NCBI GenBank assembly: GCA_016794075.1
Contig: JAEUKU010000021.1
Location: 1-7,754 of the forward strand
Length of the DNA stretch: 7,754 bases
Reading direction: 5' to 3'
Origin: Rhodospirillaceae bacterium
Lineage (GTDB): Bacteria; Pseudomonadota; Alphaproteobacteria; Dongiales; Dongiaceae
Under the pieces are notes generated by a model that saw only the letters and a program-made list of their open reading frames with translations, searched no databases and had not been told where the DNA came from. Numbering within the stretch: the stretch's first letter is position 1; every line of letters begins with the position of its first letter. Of this stretch, positions 1 to 6,351 are shown piece after piece. The position numbers were made by a program, and so were the translations under genes.

Positions 1-756
1 GAGCGGGCGCGGGCCAAGCTAGGCTTGAGCGACGAGCCGCCGACCCTGCATATGAGCTTCACCGGCAATCCCGGCACCGGCAAGACGACCGTGGCCCTGC
101 GCATGGCCGATCTGCTGCACCGGCTGGGTCTGATCCGGCGCGGCCATCTCGTCACCGTCACGCGGGACGATCTGGTTGGGCAGTATATCGGCCACACCGC
201 GCCGAAGACCAAGGAGGTGCTGAAGAAGGCGATGGGCGGCGTGCTCTTCATCGACGAGGCCTACTACCTCTACCGGCCGGAGAACGAGCGCGATTACGGC
301 CAGGAGGCGATCGAGATCCTGCTCCAGGTCATGGAGAACCAGCGCAGCGATCTGGTGGTCATCCTGGCCGGCTATGCCGACCGGATGGAGACCTTCTTCC
401 AGAGCAATCCCGGCTTCCGCTCGCGCATCGCGCACCATATCGACTTCCCGGACTACAGCGACGCGGAGTTGCTGCAGATCGCGGAAAGGATGCTGGCCAC
501 CAGCCACTATACCCTGTCGGCCGACGGCCGGCTGGCGCTGGAGAAATACATCCCCCAGCGCCGCCGCCAGCCGCATTTCGCCAATGCCCGGTCGATCCGC
601 AACGCGTTGGACCGTGCCCGCCTGCGCCAGGCCAACCGCCTGTTCGAGAGCGCGACAGGCCCGGTCGACGCGGCGGAGCTTTCCACCATCGAGGCGGCCG
701 ACATCCTTGCCAGCCGCGTCTTCGCCGTCGCGGACAGACGGGAAGCGTCCAGCTGA
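1..756 (+). CDS. cbbX: CbbX, red-type Rubisco activase (AAA+ ATPase), 5' end outside window
   Basis: The frame is open from base 1 to the TGA at 754-756, giving 251 visible residues. The family is usually about 300 residues, so roughly the first 50 lie off the left edge. Seen in visible numbering: Walker A GNPGTGKT at 22-29, a pore-loop region [11 protein letters not shown] at about 60-70, Walker B VLFIDEA at about 81-87, a sensor-1-like ILAGY, the stretch [15 protein letters not shown] carrying the likely arginine finger, and a C-terminal helical part with [18 protein letters not shown] (sensor 2 region). This pattern is characteristic of CbbX/CfxQ rather than a generic AAA+ protein. Known of the family: hexameric CbbX uses ATP to thread the C-terminus of the red-type Rubisco large subunit through its pore and so releases inhibitory sugar phosphates. 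It acts in the cytoplasm in the Calvin cycle. The gene usually follows cbbL and cbbS, which would be to the left. Its stop lies 2 bases from the stop of the convergent next gene. Confidence 0.95.
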   Translation, partial: ERARAKLGLSDEPPTLHMSFTGNPGTGKTTVALRMADLLHRLGLIRRGHLVTVTRDDLVGQYIGHTAPKTKEVLKKAMGGVLFIDEAYYLYRPENERDYGQEAIEILLQVMENQRSDLVVILAGYADRMETFFQSNPGFRSRIAHHIDFPDYSDAELLQIAERMLATSHYTLSADGRLALEKYIPQRRRQPHFANARSIRNALDRARLRQANRLFESATGPVDAAELSTIEAADILASRVFAVADRREASS

Positions 757-758
757 AC

Positions 759-980
759 TCAGGCGCGCCGGCGGCTGAAGAACACCAGCGCGCCGCCCGC
801 GAGGATCGCGGCGATCGCCGCGATATCGGGAATGGCGACGTCGTGTTCCTCCTCCACGGTCGCCTCGAGCGGCCCGACATCCACCACCTTTTCCTCCGTG
901 GTGAAGGAGAAGCGGCCGATCGCCAAGCCCGCGATGCCGAGGATGATGAGGACGATTCCGACGATCGTCAGAGGTCGCAT
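759..980 (-). CDS. Small conserved-type membrane protein with two predicted transmembrane segments (73 aa)
   Basis: I do not recognise a named family. The ATG at 980-978 is preceded by an AGGA ribosome site with 8 bases of spacing, and the stop is TGA at 761-759. The longer reading of this frame (to 1178) is rejected because it lies inside the phospholipase D gene. The protein has an N-terminal hydrophobic helix (about residues 5-22, GIVLIILGIAGLAIG), a central charged part containing TTEEKVVDVGPLEATVEEE, and a second hydrophobic helix (about 53-68) ending in the basic tail SRRRA. The arginines at the end suggest that tail is cytoplasmic, so both ends may face the cytoplasm with a short periplasmic loop. 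It starts 37 bases after the stop of the lipoprotein gene on the same strand, so the two are probably co-transcribed. No enzymatic motif is visible. A role in envelope stress is only a guess from context. Confidence 0.82.
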   Translation of the reverse strand: MRPLTIVGIVLIILGIAGLAIGRFSFTTEEKVVDVGPLEATVEEEHDVAIPDIAAIAAILAGGALVFFSRRRA

Positions 981-1017
981 TGCCAGTTTCCTTTCCGGAT
1001 GGTGTTGTTTGACGACC

Positions 1018-2448
1018 CTAGAAAAGCGGCATCCAGGGCCGGTGGATGAAGTCGCCGATCTTCTCGATGACAGGGCGCCGATTCCATTCCGACGCCGAGA
1101 TTTCGCGCGCCAGGCGCGCATCCTCGGCGAAGCGCCGTTGCAGCGCCCGCGCCACGTCCGTCCCCAGCACGACGGCATCGACTTCGTCGTTGAACAGGAC
1201 GCTGCGATGATCGAAGTTCGACGAGCCGATCGCCGACCACACGCCGTCGATGGTGACGGTCTTGGAATGCAGGATTACCCCTTCGACCTCGAAGATGCGC
1301 ACGCCGGCCTCAAGCAGGTCTTCGTAGTGCGTGCGGGCGATGGCGACCGCCTCCGCAGCATCGCTTTCGGCCGGCAGCATCAACCGTACGTCGACCCCGC
1401 GCTCAGCCGCCTCTTCGAGGGCCTCGACCTCCTCGTCGGTCGGCACGAAATAGGCGGTGGTGAGCCAGACGCGGCGCTCGGCGCTGCGAATGGCGGAGAT
1501 GAGCGTCACGTAGAACCGCGAGATCTGCTGCTGCGGTGATGATCCGATGATGCGCACCACTTCGCCGTCGCGGACCGGCAGATCGGGGAAAAAGCCGCTC
1601 TGCTCCAGTGGCGCACCGCCCCCGCTTTGCCAGTGCCCGAGAAACAGCCGCTGGAGCTGGGCAACCGCCGGCCCTTCGATGCGCAGCGACAGATCACGCC
1701 AGACCGGCGGCGGCGTTCCCTCCTCCTGCGCGTCCTCGGCGGCCTCTTCGGCGCCGTCGCTGCCGGGAACCTTGCTCTGATAGTAGCTGGCGAGGTTGAC
1801 GCCGCCGAGAATGCCGATGCGGCCATCGACCACCATGATCTTGCGGTGATCGCGGTCATTCGGCGAGTAGCCTTCCGCCAGCGCGTCGAGCGGATTGACC
1901 GGGCGGAACTCCACGAGATTGACCCCAGCACGGGCCAGGCGATCGAAGAACTCCGCCGGCGTCTCGTCGGAGCCGTAGGAATCGTAGATGACGTTGACTT
2001 GGACTCCCGCCCGGCGCCTGTCGATCAGCAGGTCGCTCAGCCGCTCGCCGCGATAGGCAATATCCTCGATGGTATAGTATTCGAGATTGACATGGTCCTT
2101 TGCGGACCGGATGGCGTCGAACACGGCCGCGAACGTCCCTTCGCCGTCGCGGAGCAAGGTGGTCGCATTGCCGGCCGTCAGCGGCGCGCCGGCCACCCTT
2201 TCCTCGACCAGGCGATGGCGTTCCAGCAGGGTTGCCGCGCCGGCTTCTTCCTCAAGGTCCTCCAGGAGCGCGGCGCTCTGTTGCGCCGGAAGCGGCCCGT
2301 CGGCGGAGACGATCTGGGTTCGCGGCGCCGTCGCCGGGCCCAGCTCGGCCAGGCTGCGGTCCACATCCGGAACCACCGCGCAGCCTGACACGACCATCAT
2401 CAGGCCGCACAGCCCGGCAAGCGCAAGACGCGAGGTCACCGGGCGCAC
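1018..2448 (-). CDS. Predicted lipoprotein with cardiolipin synthase/phospholipase D-like domain (two HKD motifs)
   Basis: From the GTG at 2448 the protein has 476 residues. It begins with a lipoprotein signal: basic start, hydrophobic stretch LALAGLCGLMMV, and lipobox VSGC with Cys at about residue 23. Alanine follows the Cys, which does not signal inner-membrane retention. Two phospholipase D HxK-x4-D motifs are complete: HRKIMVVD (His201, Lys203, Asp208) and HSKTVTID (His394, Lys396, Asp401), each followed by a glycine-serine segment (GGVNLASYY; GSSNFDHRS). The stretches VNLEYYTIED and WRDLSLRIEGPAVAQLQRLF are typical of bacterial cardiolipin synthases. That family joins two phosphatidylglycerols, or swaps phospholipid headgroups, through a phosphohistidine. 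An acidic, low-complexity insertion (about residues 230-245) separates the first HKD motif from the WRDL block. A phospholipid transferase or phospholipase is more likely than a nuclease because of the export signal, but the substrate is not shown. The GTG start is favoured by its ribosome site and the promoter position. Confidence 0.9.
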   Translation of the reverse strand: MRPVTSRLALAGLCGLMMVVSGCAVVPDVDRSLAELGPATAPRTQIVSADGPLPAQQSAALLEDLEEEAGAATLLERHRLVEERVAGAPLTAGNATTLLRDGEGTFAAVFDAIRSAKDHVNLEYYTIEDIAYRGERLSDLLIDRRRAGVQVNVIYDSYGSDETPAEFFDRLARAGVNLVEFRPVNPLDALAEGYSPNDRDHRKIMVVDGRIGILGGVNLASYYQSKVPGSDGAEEAAEDAQEEGTPPPVWRDLSLRIEGPAVAQLQRLFLGHWQSGGGAPLEQSGFFPDLPVRDGEVVRIIGSSPQQQISRFYVTLISAIRSAERRVWLTTAYFVPTDEEVEALEEAAERGVDVRLMLPAESDAAEAVAIARTHYEDLLEAGVRIFEVEGVILHSKTVTIDGVWSAIGSSNFDHRSVLFNDEVDAVVLGTDVARALQRRFAEDARLAREISASEWNRRPVIEKIGDFIHRPWMPLF

Positions 2449-2456
2449 CCTGCCGT

Positions 2457-2463
2457 CCCCTTC
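2457..2463 (-). promoter_or_regulatory. Ribosome binding site deciding the GTG start of the lipoprotein gene
   Basis: On the - strand GAAGGGG ends 8 bases before the GTG at 2448. The other in-frame starts, ATG at 2496 and GTG at 2511, have no purine-rich site upstream and would add residues in front of the lipoprotein signal. A second GTG three codons downstream (2439) is also possible and would still leave a usable signal peptide. Confidence 0.6.
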
Positions 2464-2497
2464 GCCATACGCCTTGCCACCCTCATAGCATTGCATA

Positions 2498-2522
2498 ACC
2501 GGCAGTAACACTGATTGCCGGT
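2498..2522. repeat. Inverted repeat ACCGGCA-N11-TGCCGGT in the divergent promoter region
   Basis: Perfect 7-base arms at 2498-2504 and 2516-2522 are separated by 11 bases. It overlaps the -10 side and spacer of the proposed leftward promoter, so it could be an operator for a dimeric regulator. It is too close to the start of transcription and lacks a T run, so it is not a terminator. No known regulator site is recognised, and a GC-rich 7-base repeat can arise by chance. Confidence 0.3.
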
Positions 2523-2531
2523 CACGGTTCC
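2507..2531 (-). promoter_or_regulatory. Probable EcfG-type (general stress) promoter of the lipoprotein gene, one mismatch
   Basis: Read on the - strand, GGAAC (2531-2527) is followed by 16 bases and then TGTT (2510-2507). The alphaproteobacterial EcfG/RpoE2 pattern is GGAAC-N16/17-CGTT, so only the first base of the -10 element differs, and it also fits the looser GGAAC-N18/19-TT form reported for Sinorhizobium. Transcription would begin near 2500, leaving a leader of about 50 bases before the GTG at 2448. This position excludes the GTG at 2511 as start and makes the ATG at 2496 unlikely. Confidence 0.5.
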
Positions 2532-2558
2532 GCGAAGCTGTGCGCGGCGCCCGCCTCC

Positions 2559-2584
2559 GGAACCACCAAGCCGGATAACGCGTT
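2559..2584 (+). promoter_or_regulatory. EcfG-type (general stress) promoter of ku-ligD
   Basis: GGAAC at 2559-2563, 17 bases, then CGTT at 2581-2584: a perfect match to the -35 and -10 elements recognised by the alphaproteobacterial general stress sigma factor EcfG (RpoE2 in Sinorhizobium). Transcription would begin near 2591, about 58 bases before the ku ATG. With nine fixed bases and two allowed spacings, about 0.003 matches are expected by chance on both strands of this 200-base gap, assuming equal base use. Stress-sigma control of a ku gene is reported in Sinorhizobium, which supports the reading. Confidence 0.72.
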
Positions 2585-2648
2585 GGGATTCGTTCGATTT
2601 GCCGGACTTCGATCTATCGGGCGGGATTTATAGGACAGGAGTGGCGTC

Positions 2649-3557
2649 ATGGCGCGGCGCGCGCGCAGATCGCGGGGCAGGGAAAGCAAGGATCAGCCGG
2701 TGGGCTCCGGCCTCAGGCCCTATTGGCGCGGCCATCTGCGCCTCGCCCTGGTTTCCTGTCCCATCCGCCTCATTCCCGCGTTGACCGATCGGGAGACCAT
2801 CCGCTTCCACAAGATAAATCGCGACACCGGCAACCGCCTGCGCCAGCAGATGGTCGATTCCGATACCGGCGACGTGGTCGAGCGCGACGAGACAGTCATG
2901 GGCTACGAGATCGAGCGCGACCATTACATCACCGTCGAGCCGGAGGAGATCGACGCCCTGAAGATCGAGAGCTCCGACGTGATTACCATCGAGAAAGTGG
3001 TCAGCGACACCGCCATCGACTGGCTCTATTGGGACACGCCCTATCTCGCCGAGCCGGATTCCAAGAGCGGCCGCGACATCTTCGCCACCATCCGCGATGC
3101 TTTCGCCGAGAAGAAAATGATGGGCATCGGCCGCGCCGTCATCGGTCGGCGCGAGCGGCCAATCCTCATCCAGGCGCGCGACAAGGGCATGATCCTCACC
3201 ACCCTGCGCGACCCGGATGAGGTGCGCGAGCCCGAGAAGCTGTTTGCCGATATTCCGGACGTCAAGGTCGACAGCAAGAACCTGTCCATGGCGGAGATGC
3301 TGATCGAGCGGATGAAGGGCTCGTTCGACCTCGAGATGTTCGAGGATCGCTACCAGGACGCCCTGCGCGCGCTGATCGAGGCCAAGGCCAAGGGCAAGCG
3401 CCTGCCGTCGCCAAAGGCGCCGAAACAGCCGTCGAATGTGGTAAACTTATTCGATGCCTTGAAGGCGAGCCTGGCCGACGAATCGGCTCCCAAACGCGGC
3501 GCCAAACGCAAGGCGACGGCAAGCCGGAGCAAGACCGCGCAGCGCAAGCGCGCCTGA
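2649..3557 (+). CDS. ku: Ku, DNA end-binding protein of bacterial non-homologous end joining
   Basis: This is a 302-residue protein, close to the usual bacterial Ku length. The ATG is preceded by AGGAG (2637-2641) with 7 bases of spacing. The Ku core runs from about residue 22 to 250, with [20 protein letters not shown] at 22-41, the [22 protein letters not shown] block at 53-74, [17 protein letters not shown] at about 85-101, and [10 protein letters not shown] at 128-137. The C-terminal part has the conserved [12 protein letters not shown] block (264-275), followed by a tail rich in Lys, Arg, Ser and Ala. Known of the family: Ku forms a homodimeric ring on double-strand break ends and recruits and stimulates LigD; basic tails of bacterial Ku add DNA contact. 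The first 20 residues are also strongly basic. It lies 25 bases ahead of ligD on the same strand and behind an EcfG-type promoter, so induction in stress or stationary phase is likely. Confidence 0.97.
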   Translation: MARRARRSRGRESKDQPVGSGLRPYWRGHLRLALVSCPIRLIPALTDRETIRFHKINRDTGNRLRQQMVDSDTGDVVERDETVMGYEIERDHYITVEPEEIDALKIESSDVITIEKVVSDTAIDWLYWDTPYLAEPDSKSGRDIFATIRDAFAEKKMMGIGRAVIGRRERPILIQARDKGMILTTLRDPDEVREPEKLFADIPDVKVDSKNLSMAEMLIERMKGSFDLEMFEDRYQDALRALIEAKAKGKRLPSPKAPKQPSNVVNLFDALKASLADESAPKRGAKRKATASRSKTAQRKRA

Positions 3558-3582
3558 TCGCCGCCAAATCCGAGGACGGGCC

Positions 3583-6267
3583 GTGTCCAGCCGCAAGCTC
3601 TCCAAATACCGGGCCAAGCGCGACTTCAACAAGACCGCGGAGCCGAGCGGCGCCCGCAAGGTGACGCCCGCGCAGGAACTGCGTTTCGTCATCCAGAAGC
3701 ACGCGGCGCGGCGGCTGCACTACGACCTGCGGCTGGAACTGGACGGCGTGTTCAAGTCCTGGGCCGTCACCCGGGGGCCGTCGCTCGATCCGCGCGACAA
3801 GCGCCTGGCGGTGGAGGTCGAGGACCATCCGCTCGACTACGGCGATTTCGAAGGCACGATCCCGGCCGGCGAATATGGCGGCGGCACGGTGCAGCTCTGG
3901 GATCGCGGCTTCTGGCGGCCCGAGGGTAGCAAGTCGGCGCAGCAGGCTTTGAAGGCGGGCGAGCTCAAGTTCGAGCTCGCCGGCGAACGCCTGCACGGCG
4001 GCTGGGTGCTGGTGCGCATGAAGCATGACCGCGAGCGGGGCAAGCGCACCAACTGGCTGCTGATCAAGCATCGCGACCAATACGCCGAGGCGGATGGCGA
4101 TGCGGTCCTGGAGGCGGACCGCTCGATCGCCTCCGGCCGGGGCATGGCCACCATCGCCGCCGGCAAGGGCAAGGCACCTGAGCCCTTCATGCTCGACAGG
4201 CGGACCAAGGCGCGGGCGGATGCGGTATGGAACTCCGCTGCTGGCGCGGCCGAACCCCCCACCGGCGCGTCCAAGTCGAAATCCCGCGCCAGGCGCGGCA
4301 AGATAGCGACCCAGCACAGGGCCACGATGCCGGATTTCATCCCGCCGCAACTCTGCCAGCTGGTCGAACGGCCGCCGAAGGGCGATGACTGGGTGCATGA
4401 GGTGAAGCTCGACGGCTATCGCCTGCAACTCCGCGTCGAGGACGGCGCGGCCAGGCTGCTGACCCGCAGCGGCCTGGACTGGACCGCGAAGTTCCCGGAG
4501 ATCGCCCGCGCCGCCCGCCGGCTGCCGGATTGCATCATCGACGGCGAAGTGGTCGCCCTGGACGATATCGGCGCGCCGGATTTCGCCGCCTTGCAGGCCG
4601 CGCTGTCGGATGGCAAGACCGGGGACCTGGTCTATTTCGCCTTCGATCTGCTTTTCGCGGATGCGGAGCGCCTCACAGCCGCCCCGCTCTCGCGGCGCAA
4701 GGCGCGGCTGGAAGGCCTGCTGGCCGGAGCCCGGCGCAACGCGGCGCTCATCCGCTATGTCGAGCATTTCGCCACCGGCGGCGAGGCGATCCTCAAATCC
4801 GCCTGCCGCCTGTCGCTCGAAGGCATCATCTCCAAGCGCATCGACGCCCCCTACCGCTCGGGGCGCGGCGCCGATTGGCTGAAGTCGAAATGCCGCGCCG
4901 GCCACGAAGTCGTCATCGGCGGCTGGGCCAGCACCGCGGGCAGCTTCCGCTCGCTACTGGTCGGCGTCCATCGCGGCAAACACCTGGTCTATATCGGGCG
5001 GGTCGGCACCGGCTATGGGCGCGCGGTCGTCGAAAGGCTGATGCCGCGGCTGAAGCGGCTCGCGCGCGGCAAGAGCCCATTCAGCGGCGGCAACGCGCCG
5101 AAGGGCGGCAAGGATATCCACTGGCTGAAACCGGAGCTGATCGCGGAGATTGAATTCGCCGGCTGGACCGGCGACGGGCTGGTCAGGCAGGCGGCCTTCA
5201 AGGGCCTGCGCACGGACAAGAAGCCGGAGGAAGTCGAGGCCGAACTGCCCGCAGAAGCGGAGGAGACGCCACTGGCGGAGCCCAAAGCCAGCAGGGGCAA
5301 AACCAGGCCCAAGCGCAAGACGCGGGCAAAGGCGCCGCCGACGTCCGGCAAGCGCGCCGCCGGCCGCGACACGGAGGTTCTGCGCGTCCGCATCTCCAAT
5401 CCGGACAAGGAGCTCTGGCCGGCCGCTTCCGGCGAGCCCGCCGCCACCAAGCTGGACCTGGCGGAATACTACGCCGCGGTGGGCGACTGGATCCTGCCGC
5501 ACATCCAGGGCCGGCCCTGCTCCATCGTCCGCGCCCCGGACGGGATCAAGGCCGAGCAATTCTTCCAGCGCCACGCCATGCCGGGCACCTCCAACCTGAT
5601 CACGCTCACCAAGGTGCGCGGGGACAAGAAGCCCTACATCCAGATCGACAGCGTCGAGGGGCTGATCGCCGCGGCACAGACCGGGGCGGTCGAACTGCAT
5701 CCCTGGAACTGCGCGCCCGACCGGCCGGAAACGCCCGGCCGGCTGATCTTCGATCTTGACCCGGCGCCCGATCTGCCTTTCGCGCGGGTGATCGAGGCGG
5801 CGACGGAGATCAGCGACCGCCTAAAGGATCTCGGCCTCGTCACCTTCTGCAAGGCCACCGGCGGCAAGGGCCTGCATGTGGTGACGCCGCTTTCGGCGGC
5901 GGCGCGCGATCGCGTCGACTGGCCGACGGCGAAGACCTTCGCCCAGGCGGTTTGCGCCGCCATGGCCGAAGACAGCCCGGATAAATACGTTGTCAACATG
6001 GCGAAGAAGAAGCGTGTCGGGCGAATCTTCCTCGACTATCTCCGCAACGACCGGATGTCGACCGCGGTCGCCCCCTTGAGCTCGCGCGCCCGCGACGGGG
6101 CCACGGTCTCCATGCCGCTGCTCTGGAGCCAGGTGAAGGTGGGCCTTGATCCGAAGGACTTCACCATCCGCACCGCCGCGGCACTGCTGCGCAAGCATCG
6201 GCCCTGGCGCGACTACGACGTGGGGGCGCGGCCATTGAAGCCGGCGATCAGGAAGCTTGTCGGATAG
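3583..6267 (+). CDS. ligD: LigD, multifunctional ATP-dependent DNA ligase/polymerase/3'-phosphoesterase for NHEJ
   Basis: The protein has 894 residues. The GTG start follows GAGGA (3572-3576) with 6 bases of spacing and gives the usual N-terminus [10 protein letters not shown]. Three domains are in the order found in Pseudomonas and rhizobia, not the mycobacterial order. The 3'-phosphoesterase domain (about 30-165) has His40, His46, Asp48 and His82 in the expected catalytic pattern ([25 protein letters not shown]). The ligase domain (about 248-545) has the nucleophile Lys275 in KLDGYR, then DGEVVALD (320-327), EGIISKR (413-419) and WLKSKC (432-437), followed by an OB fold. The primase-type polymerase domain (about 596-894) has DLDP with Asp724 and Asp726, GGKGLH at 760-765, and Asp818 in FLDYLRN, the probable third metal ligand. 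Basic or charged linkers (about 205-248 and 551-597) join the domains. No key residue is missing. LigD processes, fills and seals ends held by Ku in the cytoplasm. It is co-transcribed with ku. Confidence 0.97.
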   Translation: MSSRKLSKYRAKRDFNKTAEPSGARKVTPAQELRFVIQKHAARRLHYDLRLELDGVFKSWAVTRGPSLDPRDKRLAVEVEDHPLDYGDFEGTIPAGEYGGGTVQLWDRGFWRPEGSKSAQQALKAGELKFELAGERLHGGWVLVRMKHDRERGKRTNWLLIKHRDQYAEADGDAVLEADRSIASGRGMATIAAGKGKAPEPFMLDRRTKARADAVWNSAAGAAEPPTGASKSKSRARRGKIATQHRATMPDFIPPQLCQLVERPPKGDDWVHEVKLDGYRLQLRVEDGAARLLTRSGLDWTAKFPEIARAARRLPDCIIDGEVVALDDIGAPDFAALQAALSDGKTGDLVYFAFDLLFADAERLTAAPLSRRKARLEGLLAGARRNAALIRYVEHFATGGEAILKSACRLSLEGIISKRIDAPYRSGRGADWLKSKCRAGHEVVIGGWASTAGSFRSLLVGVHRGKHLVYIGRVGTGYGRAVVERLMPRLKRLARGKSPFSGGNAPKGGKDIHWLKPELIAEIEFAGWTGDGLVRQAAFKGLRTDKKPEEVEAELPAEAEETPLAEPKASRGKTRPKRKTRAKAPPTSGKRAAGRDTEVLRVRISNPDKELWPAASGEPAATKLDLAEYYAAVGDWILPHIQGRPCSIVRAPDGIKAEQFFQRHAMPGTSNLITLTKVRGDKKPYIQIDSVEGLIAAAQTGAVELHPWNCAPDRPETPGRLIFDLDPAPDLPFARVIEAATEISDRLKDLGLVTFCKATGGKGLHVVTPLSAAARDRVDWPTAKTFAQAVCAAMAEDSPDKYVVNMAKKKRVGRIFLDYLRNDRMSTAVAPLSSRARDGATVSMPLLWSQVKVGLDPKDFTIRTAAALLRKHRPWRDYDVGARPLKPAIRKLVG

Positions 6268-6322
6268 TCAAACGCGACTTGCGCCAAGATGCCGGCTACC
6301 ATTCCAGCGCTGGCGGCGCATC

Positions 6323-6336
6323 GCCTCGGGAGAGGC
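6323..6336. terminator. Weak hairpin between convergent ligD and ATP-grasp genes
   Basis: GCCTC and GAGGC form a 5-base stem closed by GGGA, a GNRA-type loop, within the 84-base gap between two convergent stops (6267 and 6352). A shared two-way terminator is expected here, but there is no T run on either side, so a factor-independent terminator is not shown. The same gap holds the 10-base palindrome CCAGCGCTGG at 6304-6313. Confidence 0.2.
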
Positions 6337-6351
6337 CGACCGGAATTGGCG

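Noticed and set aside
25..27. TTG as the start of cbbX
   Set aside because: The frame is open to base 1, the upstream codons read like family sequence, and starting here would leave the protein about 50 residues too short, just ahead of Walker A.
762..794. GC-rich hairpin (GGCGCGC with GCGCGCC) just after the cbbX stop as a terminator
   Set aside because: The loop is 19 bases, there is no T run, and the sequence is coding for the C-terminus of the small membrane protein.
1627..2388. A 253-residue open frame on the + strand opposite the lipoprotein gene (also 832-1539)
   Set aside because: Antisense to a gene with two intact HKD motifs; composition artefact of high GC.
2599..2632. Housekeeping promoter with TTGCCG and TTTATA ahead of ku
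   Set aside because: The two hexamers are 22 bases apart, too far for a sigma-70 promoter, and the -10-like element is only 16 bases from the ATG and next to the ribosome site.
3262..4905. A 547-residue open frame on the - strand opposite ku and ligD
   Set aside because: It lies wholly antisense to strongly recognised ku and ligD domains, and its translation has no recognisable motif. Long antisense frames are common in GC-rich DNA.
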